64,000 bases of DNA from Zingiber officinale (taxonomy: Eukaryota > Streptophyta > Magnoliopsida > Zingiberales > Zingiberaceae), in NCBI RefSeq assembly GCF_018446385.1, contig NC_055989.1:131343004-131407003 (forward strand). Reading direction: 5' to 3'. A program made the position numbers and the translations under genes. Positions 11,778 to 22,974 of this stretch are shown one piece after another (positions within the stretch are counted from its first letter, which is position 1; each line of letters begins with the position of its first letter). The notes below the pieces were generated by a model. That model was not told the DNA's origin. It searched no databases and saw nothing but the letters and a program-made list of their open reading frames with translations.

Positions 11778-14700
11778 ATGGATCTCTGCGCCGTGATCTC
11801 TGAGGTGAACCTAATAGGTTCCAATCCTCGGCAATGGTGGATCGATACTGGAGCCACCAGACATGTGTGCTGCAGTAAGGAGCTACTCCACAACTTCGAA
11901 GAAGTCACTGGAGATAAACTGTTCATGGGGAACTCAGCAACCTCGGACATAATGAGCCAAGGAAAGGTGGTGCTGAAGATGACCTCTGGCAAGGATCTCA
12001 CTCTGAACAATGTGCTGTATGTTCCGGAGATTCGAAAAAATCTAGTATTCGGATCACTGTTAAGCAAGCATGACTTTCGCATTGTCTTTGAGTCAGACAG
12101 AGTTGTACTGTCCAAAACGGAGTGTTTATAGGAAGGGACTATGTATCTGATGGGTTGTTTAAGCTCAATGTAATGGCCATTAGGCCCAAGATAAATAAAA
12201 ATGAAAGCTCTTCCACTTATATGCTTGAGTCTTCGTGTTTGTGGCATGGTAGACTAGGACATGTTAACTACGATGTATTGCGTAGATTAATAAACATGCA
12301 TAGCATACCTACATTCCACCTTGACCCAAAACACAAGTGTGAGATTTGTGTTGAAGCAAAAATGACAAGGTCATCCTTTCAATATATTGAAAGAAGTAAT
12401 GAACCACTTGACCTAATCCACACTGATGTGTGCGACCTAAAAGGTACGCCAATACGTGGTGGTAATAAATATTTCATCACTTTTGTAGATGATAACACAA
12501 AATACTGTTATGTGTATCTTCTCAAAAGTAAGGATGAAGCTATAGAGAAATTTGCTCTCTATAAAAATGAGGTTGAAAACCATCGTGATAGAAAGATTAA
12601 GGTGGTTCGAAGTAACCGAGGGGGTGAATATGTATCACCATTCGCTGAGTTGTCTACTAAACATGGGATCAGACACGAAACAACAGCTCCTTATACTTCC
12701 CAGCAAAATGGAGTTGCTGAGCGAAAGAAACGAACTCTAAAGGAGATGATGAATGCTCTTCTATTAAACTCTGGACTGCCAGAGTTCATGTGGGGGGAAT
12801 CTATGTTAACAACTAATTACCTTTTAAATAAGGTGCCCCGGAAGAAAATAGATAAGAGTCCTTATGAGTTGTGGAATGGAAGACAACCCTCCTACAAATA
12901 TTTACGAATGTGGGGGTATCTTGCCAAAGTGTTGGTGCCTGATCCGAAAAGGATTAAGATATGACCAAAGATTGTTAATTGCATCTTCATTGGCTATGCA
13001 CAAAACAACATTGCGTATAGATTTTGTGTGTATGAGTCACACATACCGGAGATACACAAGAACTCGATAATCGAATCGAGAAATGTCTCGTTCTTCGAGC
13101 ATGTGTTTCCATATAAGACTCGGGAGGATGCTAGCTCCTCAAAACGGGCAACCGAAACACCAGGCGAAGAAGAAGATGATGATGACGAGGAAACCATGGA
13201 GGTTGAGCCTAGACTGAGTAAAAGAGTTCGGGTAGAAAAATCCTATGGATCGGATTTTATCACATTCATATTGGAAAGTGAGCCCCAAAGTTACTCAGAA
13301 GTTGTAGGCTCTTTTGATGGACCTCATTGGAAAGAGGCAATTGCATCTGAGATAGAATCTATCTTGCAAAATCACACTTGGGAACTTGTGGATCTTCCTC
13401 CGGGAAGTAAACCACTAGGGTGTAAGTAGATCTTCAAGAAGAAAATGAAAGCAGATGACACAATCGATAAATACAAGGCCAGATTGGTAATCAAAGGATA
13501 CCGACAACGAGAAGGCCTTGATTACTTTGATACATACTATCCGGTATCTAGAATAACTTCCATTAGAGTATTGTTGGTTATCGGTGCTCTATGGAATCTC
13601 GAAATACATCAAATGGATGTAAAGACAGCTTTTCTAAACGGGGATTTATAAGAAAAAATCTATATGGACCAACCTGAGGGGTTTTCTGTATCAGGACAGA
13701 AAAACAAGGTCTGTAGATTGGTGAAGTTATTATATGGTTTGAGACAAATACCAAAGCAGTGGCATAAGACATTTGACAATGCCATGAAGGAATGTGGCTT
13801 CGAGATCAATAAATGTGATAAATGTGTCTACATGAGAACCACAGAGAGTGACTATGTCATCTTGTACCTCTATGTAGATGACATACTTATCATTGGAAGT
13901 AATGATAAAATAATCAAATCCACTAAAGATATGTTGAACTCAAGATTTGACATGAAAGACATGGGCCTAGCTGATGTGATTCTAGGAATCAAGATTCTTA
14001 GAACGACAGAAGGACTTGTTCTTAGTCAGTCTCATTACGTGGACAAGATTCTTGAGAAATTCACTAAGGGTGATACTGCGTTGACACGAACGCCGATAGA
14101 TACGAGTCAACATCTATCGAAAAATCGAGGTGAAAGTATCTCGCAGATAGAATACTCTCGAGTGATTGAAAGTCTGATGTACTTGATGAATTATACACGA
14201 CCAGACTTAGCCTACGCAGTAAGCAGACTGAGCAGATACACGAGTAATCCCGGTATTGAGCACTGGAAAGGGATAACAAGAGTACTGAGATACTTAAGGT
14301 ACACTCGTGAATATGGACTGCACTATACAAGATATCCTGCTGTGATCGAAGGATACAGCGATGCAAGTTGGATATCTGATATACAAGACTCTAAGTATAC
14401 GAGTGGATATGTCTTCACTCTAGCTGGTGCAACTATTTCCTGGAAATCTTCTAAGCAAACCGTAATAACCAGATCCACGATGGAATCTGAGTTTGTAGCT
14501 CTTGACAAATGTGGTGAAGAGGCCAAATGGCTACGACAATTCTTAGAAGATATTCCATGTTGGCTAAAACCAGTGCCGGCGATTTGCATACATTGCGATA
14601 GTTGATCAACAATCGGTCGGGCACAGAGCCATCTGTATAATGGTAAGTCTAGACATATACGTCATAGATATAATACCATTAGACAACTACTCTCAACTGG

Positions 14701-14794
14701 TGTTATCACGGTTGACTATGTGAAGTCAAAGGATAACTTAGCGGATCCGCTAACCAAGGGGTTAAATCGAGAGTTAGTTGCAAGCTCATCATAG
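11778..14794 (+). pseudogene. Copia pol (protease, integrase, RT, RNase H), inactivated
   Basis: Protease: [10 protein letters not shown], active-site DTG, near 11838. Integrase: WHGRLGH pre-integrase motif, zinc finger, and a core where the second catalytic Asp is replaced (RSNRGGEY rather than RSDRGGEY, near 12610). Reverse transcriptase keeps YVDD (near 13875) and QMDVKTAFLNGDL. RNase H contains YSDASW and ends LADPLTKG. One single-base deletion near 12113 shifts the frame. In-frame stops follow at 12964, 13429, 13651 and 14605. Apart from these lesions the protein is full length, so decay is recent. It cannot make active pol. Confidence 0.92.
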
Positions 14795-15322
14795 GAAATG
14801 GGCTTGATGCCGTTGTCAGCGATCAGTGCAAAGGACACCCAACCTATGCTGACTGGAGATCCCAAGAACTAGGTTTAAAGGGACAACTCATCTGCACTGA
14901 CTAGACACATTGTGGGGAATAGTCCAATGAAACAGTGACCAAACCAGGGTAAGCTGATAGACTTTTAATGATCAAGAAGAGTAAAGTATAACTCTTGAGG
15001 GATCACCTATGTGCGAAAGAAGTGAGGCCGCTTCGAAAAGAATTGAAGGCACAATTCGTAGAACTTCTCACAGAATCAGGTGTGTTCATGGCCAAGAATA
15101 AACACACTCATAAGACCTGAGCTATATCAGGGAGAGTCGTGGGTACACCTCTGTCCATGCTCACACCAACGGTCGAACAGTTCAAAGACCTCACATCTAC
15201 TAATCAGCCAGTGAATAAACAGAGTTTACAAGGGAAGGCTCAAAGGGTAACACCTACCTATCCTATACTCGACTCAACTGTCGAAGACTATCACACATCT
15301 TTGTTCCATTCATGTGGGGGAT
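14795..15322 (+). other. Copia 3' untranslated region and polypurine tract
   Basis: Non-coding stretch between the RNase H stop and the 3' LTR, ending in the purine tract GTGGGGGAT that primes plus-strand synthesis in this class. Confidence 0.7.
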
Positions 15323-15358
15323 TGTTGGAAAAACTTGAATAGAAATACGACATGTGGC
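15323..15358 (+). repeat. Copia 3' LTR, left piece
   Basis: First 36 bp of the 3' LTR, matching 9911-9946, cut by the insertion of element A. Confidence 0.9.
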
Positions 15359-16323
15359 TGTTGGTGCAGCGGAGACCGGCAAGAGGGGGGTGAATTGCTG
15401 AAAACAAGAAAACAAAAACTACCCTCCTCGGATTTCAACTCAGAATTAAATCAGCAATAAAAAATAACAGCAACTAAATTAATGAAACAGAAAAAGAAAT
15501 AGGAACAGAAAAGACTCAAGGATTTAACCTGGTTACAACCAAGGAGGTTGTTAATCCAGGACAGTAGAAAAGAGTGCAGTAAGAAAAATCTCCTTCTCTG
15601 AAGGCGGAGAAGCCTTTTACACTTTTGAAGCTCACTAATTGCTTAGGAATTGCTTACAGATTGATTGCTTGAGTTGTTGTTGAATTCCTAGCTCCAGGGG
15701 CCTTTATATAGGCCCTGGAAATCTTATCCCGAGAGTCCAACGCGCCTCCAACAGAGTTCAAGGCGCCTCCAACTCGATCTGCGGATAAAACTTTATCCGC
15801 AGCGCAAACGGTCAAACTGGACTGCTCAAGGCGCCTTGAACAGGCTTGAAGGCGCCTTCAAGCCTGTTCAAGGCGCCTTCAATCTTGTTTAAGGCGCCTT
15901 CAAGCTACAGTAACTTCTGCTACAGTAACTTCTGCTACAGTATTTTCCAGCTTATTTTGACTCCTTTTCTTCTTCGCTTTGGCTTCCGAAGCTCCGTTCT
16001 TTTGGGTGATTGCGGCCAACCGGAATAGGGCTCACCCGAACCCAATTCCCGGCCTTCTCCTCGAGCAGCCTTCCGTCCCGGCTTAACGTCCCTCGAACGC
16101 CGTGCACGCTCTTCACGCCCACCGGAGTACTCTTCCGCAGCTCTCTCATCCTTCGGACGCACCGAGCCCGTCGGCTCCCTTCCCGTGCCGTCCTTCTCGC
16201 TAGCTGCGTCTTCCGCTCGACTTCCTGTGCTCCTAAGCTCCTGCACACTCAGACACAGGGATCAAACACAGCAGGACCTAACCAACTTGGTTGATCACAT
16301 CAAAACTACCACGGGGTCCAACA
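15359..16323 (-). repeat. Element A 3' LTR
   Basis: 965 bp, TGTTGG...CCAACA. Minus-strand TATA box (TATATAAA) at 15710-15703 lies inside CCAGGG/CCCTGG inverted arms. U3, on the high-coordinate side, carries an array of GGCGCC palindromes (15740-15905) and a perfect hairpin GCGGATAAA/TTTATCCGC at 15781-15800. Confidence 0.92.
15828..15879. repeat. Perfect 52-bp palindrome in element A LTR
   Basis: The sequence 15828-15853 is the exact reverse complement of 15854-15879. Three AAGGCGCCTT units lie at its two ends and centre, with GAACAGGCTT spacers. The other LTR has the same structure centred at 19155/19156 with one mismatch. Confidence 0.9.
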
Positions 16324-16559
16324 ATCTCCCCCTTTTTGATGTGCATCAACCTAAGTTCAAGTTAGGGTTAAAAATAGACAAAAATAGTAATTTAAAGGTA
16401 AATTACTAAACTGATAAGTTAAACATAATTTTTGCAATTAGTAAAATTGCAACACTTTTTATAAAAAAAATAATAACAGAAATTTTAAATTTTTTCTAAC
16501 TCCACCTAAACTTGTACTTCTGTCTCCCCCTTTGATCACAGCAAAAATGGGGTCTTAAG

Positions 16560-16960
16560 AATATTCAAGTAAGATTGAAGTTTTTTGAAAATTTTATAAG
16601 TTAAAAATGAATTTTCGAAAAAAAAATTGCTAAGTTAAAATAAATTTTTCTAAAAAAAATTTCTAAGTCAAATTTTTGAATTTTCAGAAAAAATTTTCTA
16701 CCTCAATATAAATTATTTTAAAAAAAAATTCTAAGTCAAAATAAATTTTTCCCAAAAAAATTTCTAAGTCAAATTTTTGAATTTTCAAAAAAAAATTTCT
16801 ACCTCAATATGAATTATTTAAAAAAAAATTCTAAGTCAAAATAAATTTTTCCCAAAAAAAATTCTAAGTCAAATTTTTGAATTTTCAGAAAAAATTTTCT
16901 AAGTCAATAAAAAAATTTCTAAGTCAAATATTTTTTTTTTTTTAATTTTCACAATATGAC
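16560..16960. repeat. Degenerate AT-rich tandem repeat inside element A
   Basis: Units containing CTAAGTCAAATTTTTGAATTTTC and a CTACCTCAATATGAATTATT variant recur with a period of roughly 110 bp, plus shorter sub-repeats. They fill the space between gag and the 3' LTR, where pol would lie in a complete element. Confidence 0.7.
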
Positions 16961-17191
16961 TTTTTAGAATTTTAAAAAGATTTAAAAACTTTTAAAGCAT
17001 TATTTGTTTCTAGTTTAATGCTTTTTCAGAAAGTTAATTAAATATTTTCTTTCAATATTTTAGCTTCCAGGTCGTGGCGAGGCACTAGACCTTCTTGGTT
17101 ATTGGAGCAACAACCACTTCCTTAGACAAAGCTTCCATAAAGAATTTCAATGTTTAATTTTCTCACTTTAAGCTTTTTAATTTTTGAAAAA

Positions 17192-18595
17192 TTAATTAAG
17201 CACAGTTTTTAGAACCCAATAGAGGTTCCTCCCTACAGGATTATTCAAAAATCTAGGGGGTACATAGTTTCTTGGTATTTTCCTAAGTTGTCCTTGATGC
17301 TTCCTTATATACCAATTTAATTTACCATAAATTCTAATTTTTGACTTTGGAAATTTCTTTAAGCATGCATCATTTTTCAATTTTTCAATTTCTAATTGTA
17401 AATTTTCATTTTCTGATTTCAAATTTTCATTTTCTTTTTCTAATGTATCTAATTCTCTAGAAAGAGCTTTAATAAATCTAAAAGACTGATTCGGGGTAAG
17501 ATTGCGTACCTTACTTACCTGTTCTGGTGACGCTCCCCCTTCACTGCTGCTTTCTTCTGACGTTCCTCCCCCTTCGTCGATGCTCATCTCTGAGCTGGAC
17601 GTTTCTTCTTGCTGATGATTGGCCATCAGTGCTAGTCCCGAGAATTCTTCGACTTCCGATTCGGAGGATGACGAATCATCCCACGTAGCCTTTAGGTTCT
17701 TGTGTTTGGAGGGTTCTGACTTCTTGTATTTTGACTTTTCCCTTTCTTTCTCTTTTCTCTTTAGTTTTGGGCAGTCATCTTTGATGTGCCCCTCTTCGTT
17801 GCAGTTGTAGCAGCGAACCATCCTCTTCTTTCAATGATGCCTCTGCGATTTAAATTTATTAGTACTGAAAAACTTATTGAAGCGTCTTACCAGTAGTGCC
17901 GCTTCGGATTCGTCGACTGAGGCTTCGGAGTCAGAACTGTTCATCTTTACCTTTAAGGCAATGTTCTGACTTGTCTTTTCTGCTCCGTTGGGTTCTGAAA
18001 CTCGAGATTCGTGAAGTTCAAAAGTTGAAAATAATTGTTCTAAAGTACTTACCTCGAGGTCCTTAGAGATGTAATACGCATCTACTAAGGAGGCCCATTC
18101 TGGAGTTCTCGGGAAGGCATTGAGCGCATATCGGATGGAATCCCGGTTGGTTACCTCTTCGCCAAGGTTCGTTAGTTGCGTTATCAGCTCCTTGATTCTC
18201 GCTTGGAGTTGCGCTACCTTCTCGCCTTGGTTCATCCGGAGGTTCGTTAACTGGTTCCGGAGGATGTCGCGCTTCGCTAGCTTCGCTTCGGAAGTACCTT
18301 CGTGTAGCTCCAGGAATTTTTCCCAGAGATTTTTCGCTGAGTCGTAGCTTCCGATCCGATTTACTTCTTGTGGTGGCAGCACACTGAGCAGGTGGAACTC
18401 TGCCTTTCTGTTGGCGACGAAATCGGCTTGCTCCTTCTTGCTCTATGTGTTTTCTTCTTTGTCTTTCGGCGCTGCAGAACCATATTTCATTGTAATAAGA
18501 ATATCAAAATCCGTTTTAAAAAATACCTCCATTTTGCGCTTCCATGTGGCGAAGTCTCCGTCGAACTTTGGGGGATGAATGTTCGCTCCGGCCAT
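17192..18595 (-). pseudogene. Element A Gag (zinc-knuckle, coiled-coil), two nonsense codons
   Basis: One continuous minus-strand frame from ATG 18595-18593 to the stop at 17192, about 467 codons. It has two in-frame stops: TAG after KDKEENT, and TGA at about 17831-17833 just before the zinc knuckle. Parts in order: N-terminal ANIHPPKFDGDFATWKRKM, helical capsid region with LHEGTSEAKLAKRD, CCHC knuckle CYNCNEEGHIKDDC (about 17815-17770), acidic Ser/Glu-rich stretch, a Leu/Glu coiled coil, and a C-terminus with NLYWVLK. Element B has the same order and a NLYWVPK ending. In SIRE-like copia elements a WVPK motif precedes protease; here the element simply ends. Assigning it to that group is inference. 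Confidence 0.88.
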
Positions 18596-18646
18596 CGTCT
18601 TGATCGTAGTGCTTCAGTTGGCGATTAGTCCTTCTGAGGCGATCAG

Positions 18647-18658
18647 GCTCTGATACCA
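18647..18658 (-). other. Primer-binding site of element A (tRNA-Met type)
   Basis: On the minus strand TGGTATCAGAGC starts 2 nt after the 5' LTR. This 12-mer is the usual plant initiator tRNA-Met primer site. Confidence 0.9.
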
Positions 18659-18660
18659 CT

Positions 18661-19626
18661 TGTTGGTGCAGCGGAGACCGGCAAGAGGGGGGTGAATTGC
18701 TGAAAACAAGAAAACAAAAACTACCCTCCTCGGATTTCAACTCAGAATTAAATCAGCAATAAAAAATAACAGCAACTAAATTAATGAAACAGAAAAAGAA
18801 ATAGGAACAGAAAAGACTCAGGGATTTAACCTGGTTACAACCAAGGAGGTTGTTAATCCAGGACAGTAGAAAAGAGCGCAGTAAGAAAAATCTTCTTCTC
18901 TGAAGGCGGAGAAGCCTTTTACACTTTTGAAGCTCACTAATTGCTTAGGAATTGCTTACAGATTGATTGCTTGAGTTGTTGTTGAATTCCTAGCTCCAGG
19001 GGCCTTTATATAGGCCCTGGAAATCTTATCCTGAGAGTCCAAGGCGCCTCCAACAGGGTTCAAGGCGCCTCCAACTCGATCTGTGGATAAAACTTTATCC
19101 GCAGCGCAAACGGTCAAACTGGCCTACTCAAGGCGCCTTGAACAGGCTTGAAGGCGCCTTCAAGCCTGTTCAAGGCGCTTTCAATCTTGTTTAAGGCGCC
19201 TTCAAGCTACAGTAACTTCTGCTACAGTAACTTTCTGCTACAGTAATTTCTAGCTTCTTTTGACTCCTTTTCTTCTTCGCTTTGACTTCCGAAGCTCCGT
19301 TCTTTTGGGTGATTGCGGCCAACCGGAATAGGGCTCACCCGAACCCAATTCCCAGCCTTCTCCTCGAGCAGCCTTCCGTCCCGGCTTAACGTCCCTCGAA
19401 CGCCGCGCACGCTCTTCACGCCCACCGGAGTACTCTTCCGCAGCTCTCTCATCCTTCAGACGCACCGAGCCCGTCGGCTCTCTTCCCCTGCCGTCCTTCT
19501 CGCTAGCTGCGTCTTCCGCTCGACTTCCTGTGCTCCTAAGCTCCTGCACACTCAGACACAGGGATCAAACACAGTAGGACCTAACCAATTTGGTTGATCA
19601 CATCAAAACTACCACGGGGTCCAACA
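18661..19626 (-). repeat. Element A 5' LTR
   Basis: 966 bp, about 97 percent identical by eye to 15359-16323. TATA box at about 19012-19005 (minus), inside the same inverted arms. Upstream U3 palindrome array at about 19040-19205. Confidence 0.92.
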
Positions 19627-20547
19627 TTTCAGTCCCACAAAGAAAGTGAAGCCTTCCGGCTGATTTAGAACAAAGGGGGTGAGAATCCAGGACCCCGGAT
19701 GACATCAACCCGAGGGGTCTTTTTGTGAACCCATTGTTTGTAAAATCAGTTAGGACATGATATGTCTGCGTAAGACAACTTGTTGGCCAGCATACAAGAC
19801 AAGGAAGGTCGCCAACTTGCCTGCACGCCACGTGGCAAGCTTGCCTGCTCGCCACGTGGCAAGCTTGCCACAGCTTGCATGCAAGCCACGTTGTGGCTTG
19901 CTTTGCTCGTTGTGCTTGAAAGCAAAACAAAGGCTGAGGTCTATATAAGACCAGTGAGAGGATTGAAGCAGATTAAGAGAACAACTCAAGTGATCTTTGA
20001 GTGAAAACTTAAGTGAGCTTTGTGTGAGTTTTGTGTGAGAAGAGCACAAGTGAGCACGTGCTTCTCTTCCTCCTTGACTCCCCATGTTTCCTTCCCTTCT
20101 GTTGTGCACTTCTTTTGGTCAACAGAAATAGTGATAGTTTTCGGATCTAGTTCAGATCGTCACGACAACCAGTGATCGGTTGTGCTCGTGATCTTGTCAT
20201 TTTATCCTGGGAAACGGACGCCCACCTAATCTTCTGAGCATCGCGGAGGGTCCGAATCTGTTTTAAGGAGACAGTGCTCTGCTGAACTCGGCATCCACTC
20301 TGAGTTCGTGTTGCAGCTCTCGACATCCTGTCAGCAACTCTCAGCAGCAACGTGGCGCCGCTCAACAATTCACAGTGTCCGCAACTCATCTACTCGACGC
20401 GTGGCTCGGCTCGCTAGAGTCAACAATTTGAGATTATCTGCTCAAACCTACTTAATTATAAGTTCTTGTAACTCTGGTACACATTCAGAAGCGTGGAAAA
20501 GAACGTCTGAGACAATCACACAGATTGTAATGAGTTTACTCCCAACC
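19627..20547 (+). repeat. Copia 3' LTR, right piece
   Basis: 921 bp continuing the LTR from the point matching about 9946, again with tandem GCCACGTGGC and a TATATAA box. Followed directly by the AATAA target duplication. Confidence 0.9.
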
Positions 20548-20552
20548 AATAA

Positions 20553-22420
20553 TACTCAAATACTTGTAGCATTCTTCTGTAAGTCAACATCTTCTATTTT
20601 ATATGTAGTTAATTTTTGATCCTTCTATATAGGGCCGCAGCTGGAGGACATCCAAAAAAATAAGTGTTCTTATGTTTCTATCGTCTATCTACGTTTCTTG
20701 TCCTCTAAATAGTCATGCTTATCCTTGGTGGAAAGACATTTCTACCTCAACATCAGAATATACTATATGTCTCTAAATCTTTGATGAGTGTCTCTAAATT
20801 AATTCATCAATTCAATTAGGATTAGACGAATTAGATACAAGGACCATCCGACATAAAATTTTCATCAAAACGAGATTTTTAGAAAGGATCTATTATACGT
20901 AGTTTTATTCTATATTATAAGAGAATATTTTCAAGACGTGAATTCATAACTGTCGGATTACACGATAACAATTTTACTATCATACTAGGACGAGTTGAAT
21001 AAAATTTTATGCACAAGAAAAAATGCACATACATTTAAGAGGGTGTTGCCCAGGGAATTTGGAAAAGGAAAAGTATATATGAACATTTAATTGTTTTCTA
21101 AGCGACTAATTGGCCTTATTCCTACGTGCACTTAATTATAGGGCCATGAGATCATGTGAGGTAGGCCCCTTCGAATAATTATTAGCCAAAAGTTAAGGGT
21201 TTAAAATTAGTATTAGACTAGTCAAAGAATTAATTTTAATAATTTTTAAGGATAATATAATATTATTTTGTAATGTGCATTGATGCATGGAAAAGATAGG
21301 TAGAGACTTTTCAACCAATGGCCCATGTCAATTAATGTCAAGTCAACATGAAATTAATTAAGTTGATGGATTAATTTCTCTTTCTCCCTTGCAAGTTTGA
21401 TATTTCTTGTAACGTAAATCATAGGGGGAAAAGTAAAATTTTAAACCTAATTTTATTACACAATGATGACCTTGGTTGGGGCCATAAAATTATTAATTTA
21501 TATATTGCAAGTGACATTTGACTAACCTTGATAAAATTCGATATCATTTAATGAGTTACATTTTTTTTTAGTTTCAGTAGGACTCGAGTTTGGTTTTGAC
21601 TAATCTAACCATGTATTTTGATTTTTGACGATAAGGATGACAAGCACAAACCGAGAAGCAAATAAAAATACCATCCCAAGTAGACAAGAAGAAATTTTCC
21701 CATACCATGAGAGAATCGATTAATACGAGACTTGATTCTTGCCTGATTTAGCGCTAAGTGTTGGGTTAGGTCAATCGAGATCGGCACATCAAGGAGTCCT
21801 TGATGACAAGAGACATACGACCAAATGCCCTATTCGCTATCTAAGTGGTTTTCATGTCACTTAAAGCTTATCGTCAACCTTTCCAATTTGTTTTTGTTTG
21901 TGTGGATGAGGAGCATTTCATTCACTCAATCATTCAAACAGTGCCTGTGTAATCTGTCCACGTCAGCAAATTAAGGAATATTAGAATAGTTTATAATATT
22001 AATAAGAGGAATAACTATTTAATTAATAATAGAGTAATTGTCTAATTGGAATGTATGTATGTATTCTTATTGTAATTTCTGATTATTTCATAAGCATTAT
22101 AAATTTAAAATTGTAATAATTTTTATTATTATTTTATATTTGGCTCAAACAGTAAAAAATTATTTCGATAATATTTCAATTTAGTTTTAATTTTTTTTTC
22201 TTAATAAACTAACGAATGTTTGAAATTTTATCAAATTTGCAACTTATTCACATGCTATATTTTCGTGTAAAAATGGTACTAAAGTACGATAAAGTATAAT
22301 CATACTTGGGCCGAATGATAACATCAGTTTGCAAATGATTCATAATTATATATTTTTTTTCCATTTTTTTTTCTTAAAAGGTAATTTAGAAACAAAATTT
22401 AAGATTATATATATAAACAC
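20553..22420. other. AT-rich intergenic DNA, no gene seen
   Basis: Short frames only, no recognised protein or RNA signature. Precedes a cluster of small inverted-repeat elements. Confidence 0.6.
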
Positions 22421-22422
22421 AC

Positions 22423-22571
22423 GTTGCACATCCATCTGTGATGAGCACCCCGTATTTTTTCTAAAAAAAATTAGCTTAGAGTTTATAGTTTAAGATATAG
22501 TATTTAAGTTAAAAGAATTGATTTTTTTTTAAAAAAATTAATACTAAGTGCTCACGGATGGATGTATAACA
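22423..22571. mobile_element. MITE-like element with about 20-bp terminal inverted repeats
   Basis: Left end CACATCCATCTGTGATGAGCAC pairs with right end GTGCTCACGGATGGATGTA (reverse complement, few mismatches). The interior is AT-rich and non-coding. A half-related end (CTTATGGTGGTTACCTTGTGAGCATCA, about 22612) sits just downstream and resembles the MITE at 30365. Confidence 0.5.
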
Positions 22572-22782
22572 TATCACCTTGCATATTGACACCCCTCCAG
22601 ATACCCTACTTTTCTTATGGTGGTTACCTTGTGAGCATCATATATATTTTTTATTTTTTATTTCTTTAACTTTAATAGTATAACATAAATTTTAAACCAT
22701 AAAGTCTAAACTCTAAGTTTTAAAAAATAAAGAAAATTATATATAGAGAGAGAGGAGTTTGGTATAAAGAATACTAGATATC

Positions 22783-22974
22783 TTGTAGGAAGTCCAATTG
22801 GATCAATAAGACCAAACGACTGCCTGAAGTCCATATGAGTATCTGACAACAAGTCTTAATGGGTCAAAAGATCATACGTCAAGGAGACAAGTCCGTAAAT
22901 GGTAAGGGGAGGTAAGAAACTAGAGAGAGGATTTCAGTGAGGACTAGTCCTAGTGAAACTGTAGACGTTGGTCC
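22783..22974 (+). mobile_element. SIRE-like LTR (element D), left piece
   Basis: Phrases such as GAAGTCC, TGGTAAGGGGAGGTAAG and AGTGAAACTGTAGACGTTGGTCC match the LTR style seen again at 27420-27500. Cut by element C; continues at 29465. Left boundary approximate. Confidence 0.5.

Larger units (their letters stand above)
15359..19626 (-). mobile_element. Element A: gag-only LTR retrotransposon nested in copia LTR
   Basis: Minus-strand element, 4268 bp. Its 5' LTR is 19626-18661 and its 3' LTR 16323-15359. A primer site TGGTATCAGAGC, complementary to initiator tRNA-Met, lies at 18658-18647. The polypurine tract (plus-strand complement ATCTCCCCCTTTTTGATG) is at 16341-16324. The 2.3-kb interior codes only for a Gag with zinc knuckle; protease, integrase and RT are absent. 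By eye the LTRs differ at about 25 of 965 positions, mostly C/T transitions, so insertion is fairly recent. Flanks GTGGC and TTTCA do not form a target duplication. It is presumably non-autonomous. Confidence 0.92.
9906..20552 (+). mobile_element. Ty1/copia LTR retrotransposon, decayed, with nested insertion
   Basis: 5' LTR 9911-10864, gag-pol 10914-14794, polypurine tract GTGGGGGAT just before 15323, and a 3' LTR in two pieces (15323-15358 and 19627-20547) separated by element A. The 5-bp target duplication AATAA is present at 9906-9910 and 20548-20552. LTRs run TGTTGG to CCAACA (3' copy ends CCAACC). Domain order gag, protease, integrase, RT, RNase H marks it as Ty1/copia. I do not see the usual tRNA-Met primer site after the 5' LTR. 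Gag is of the UBN2 type. Confidence 0.93.
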
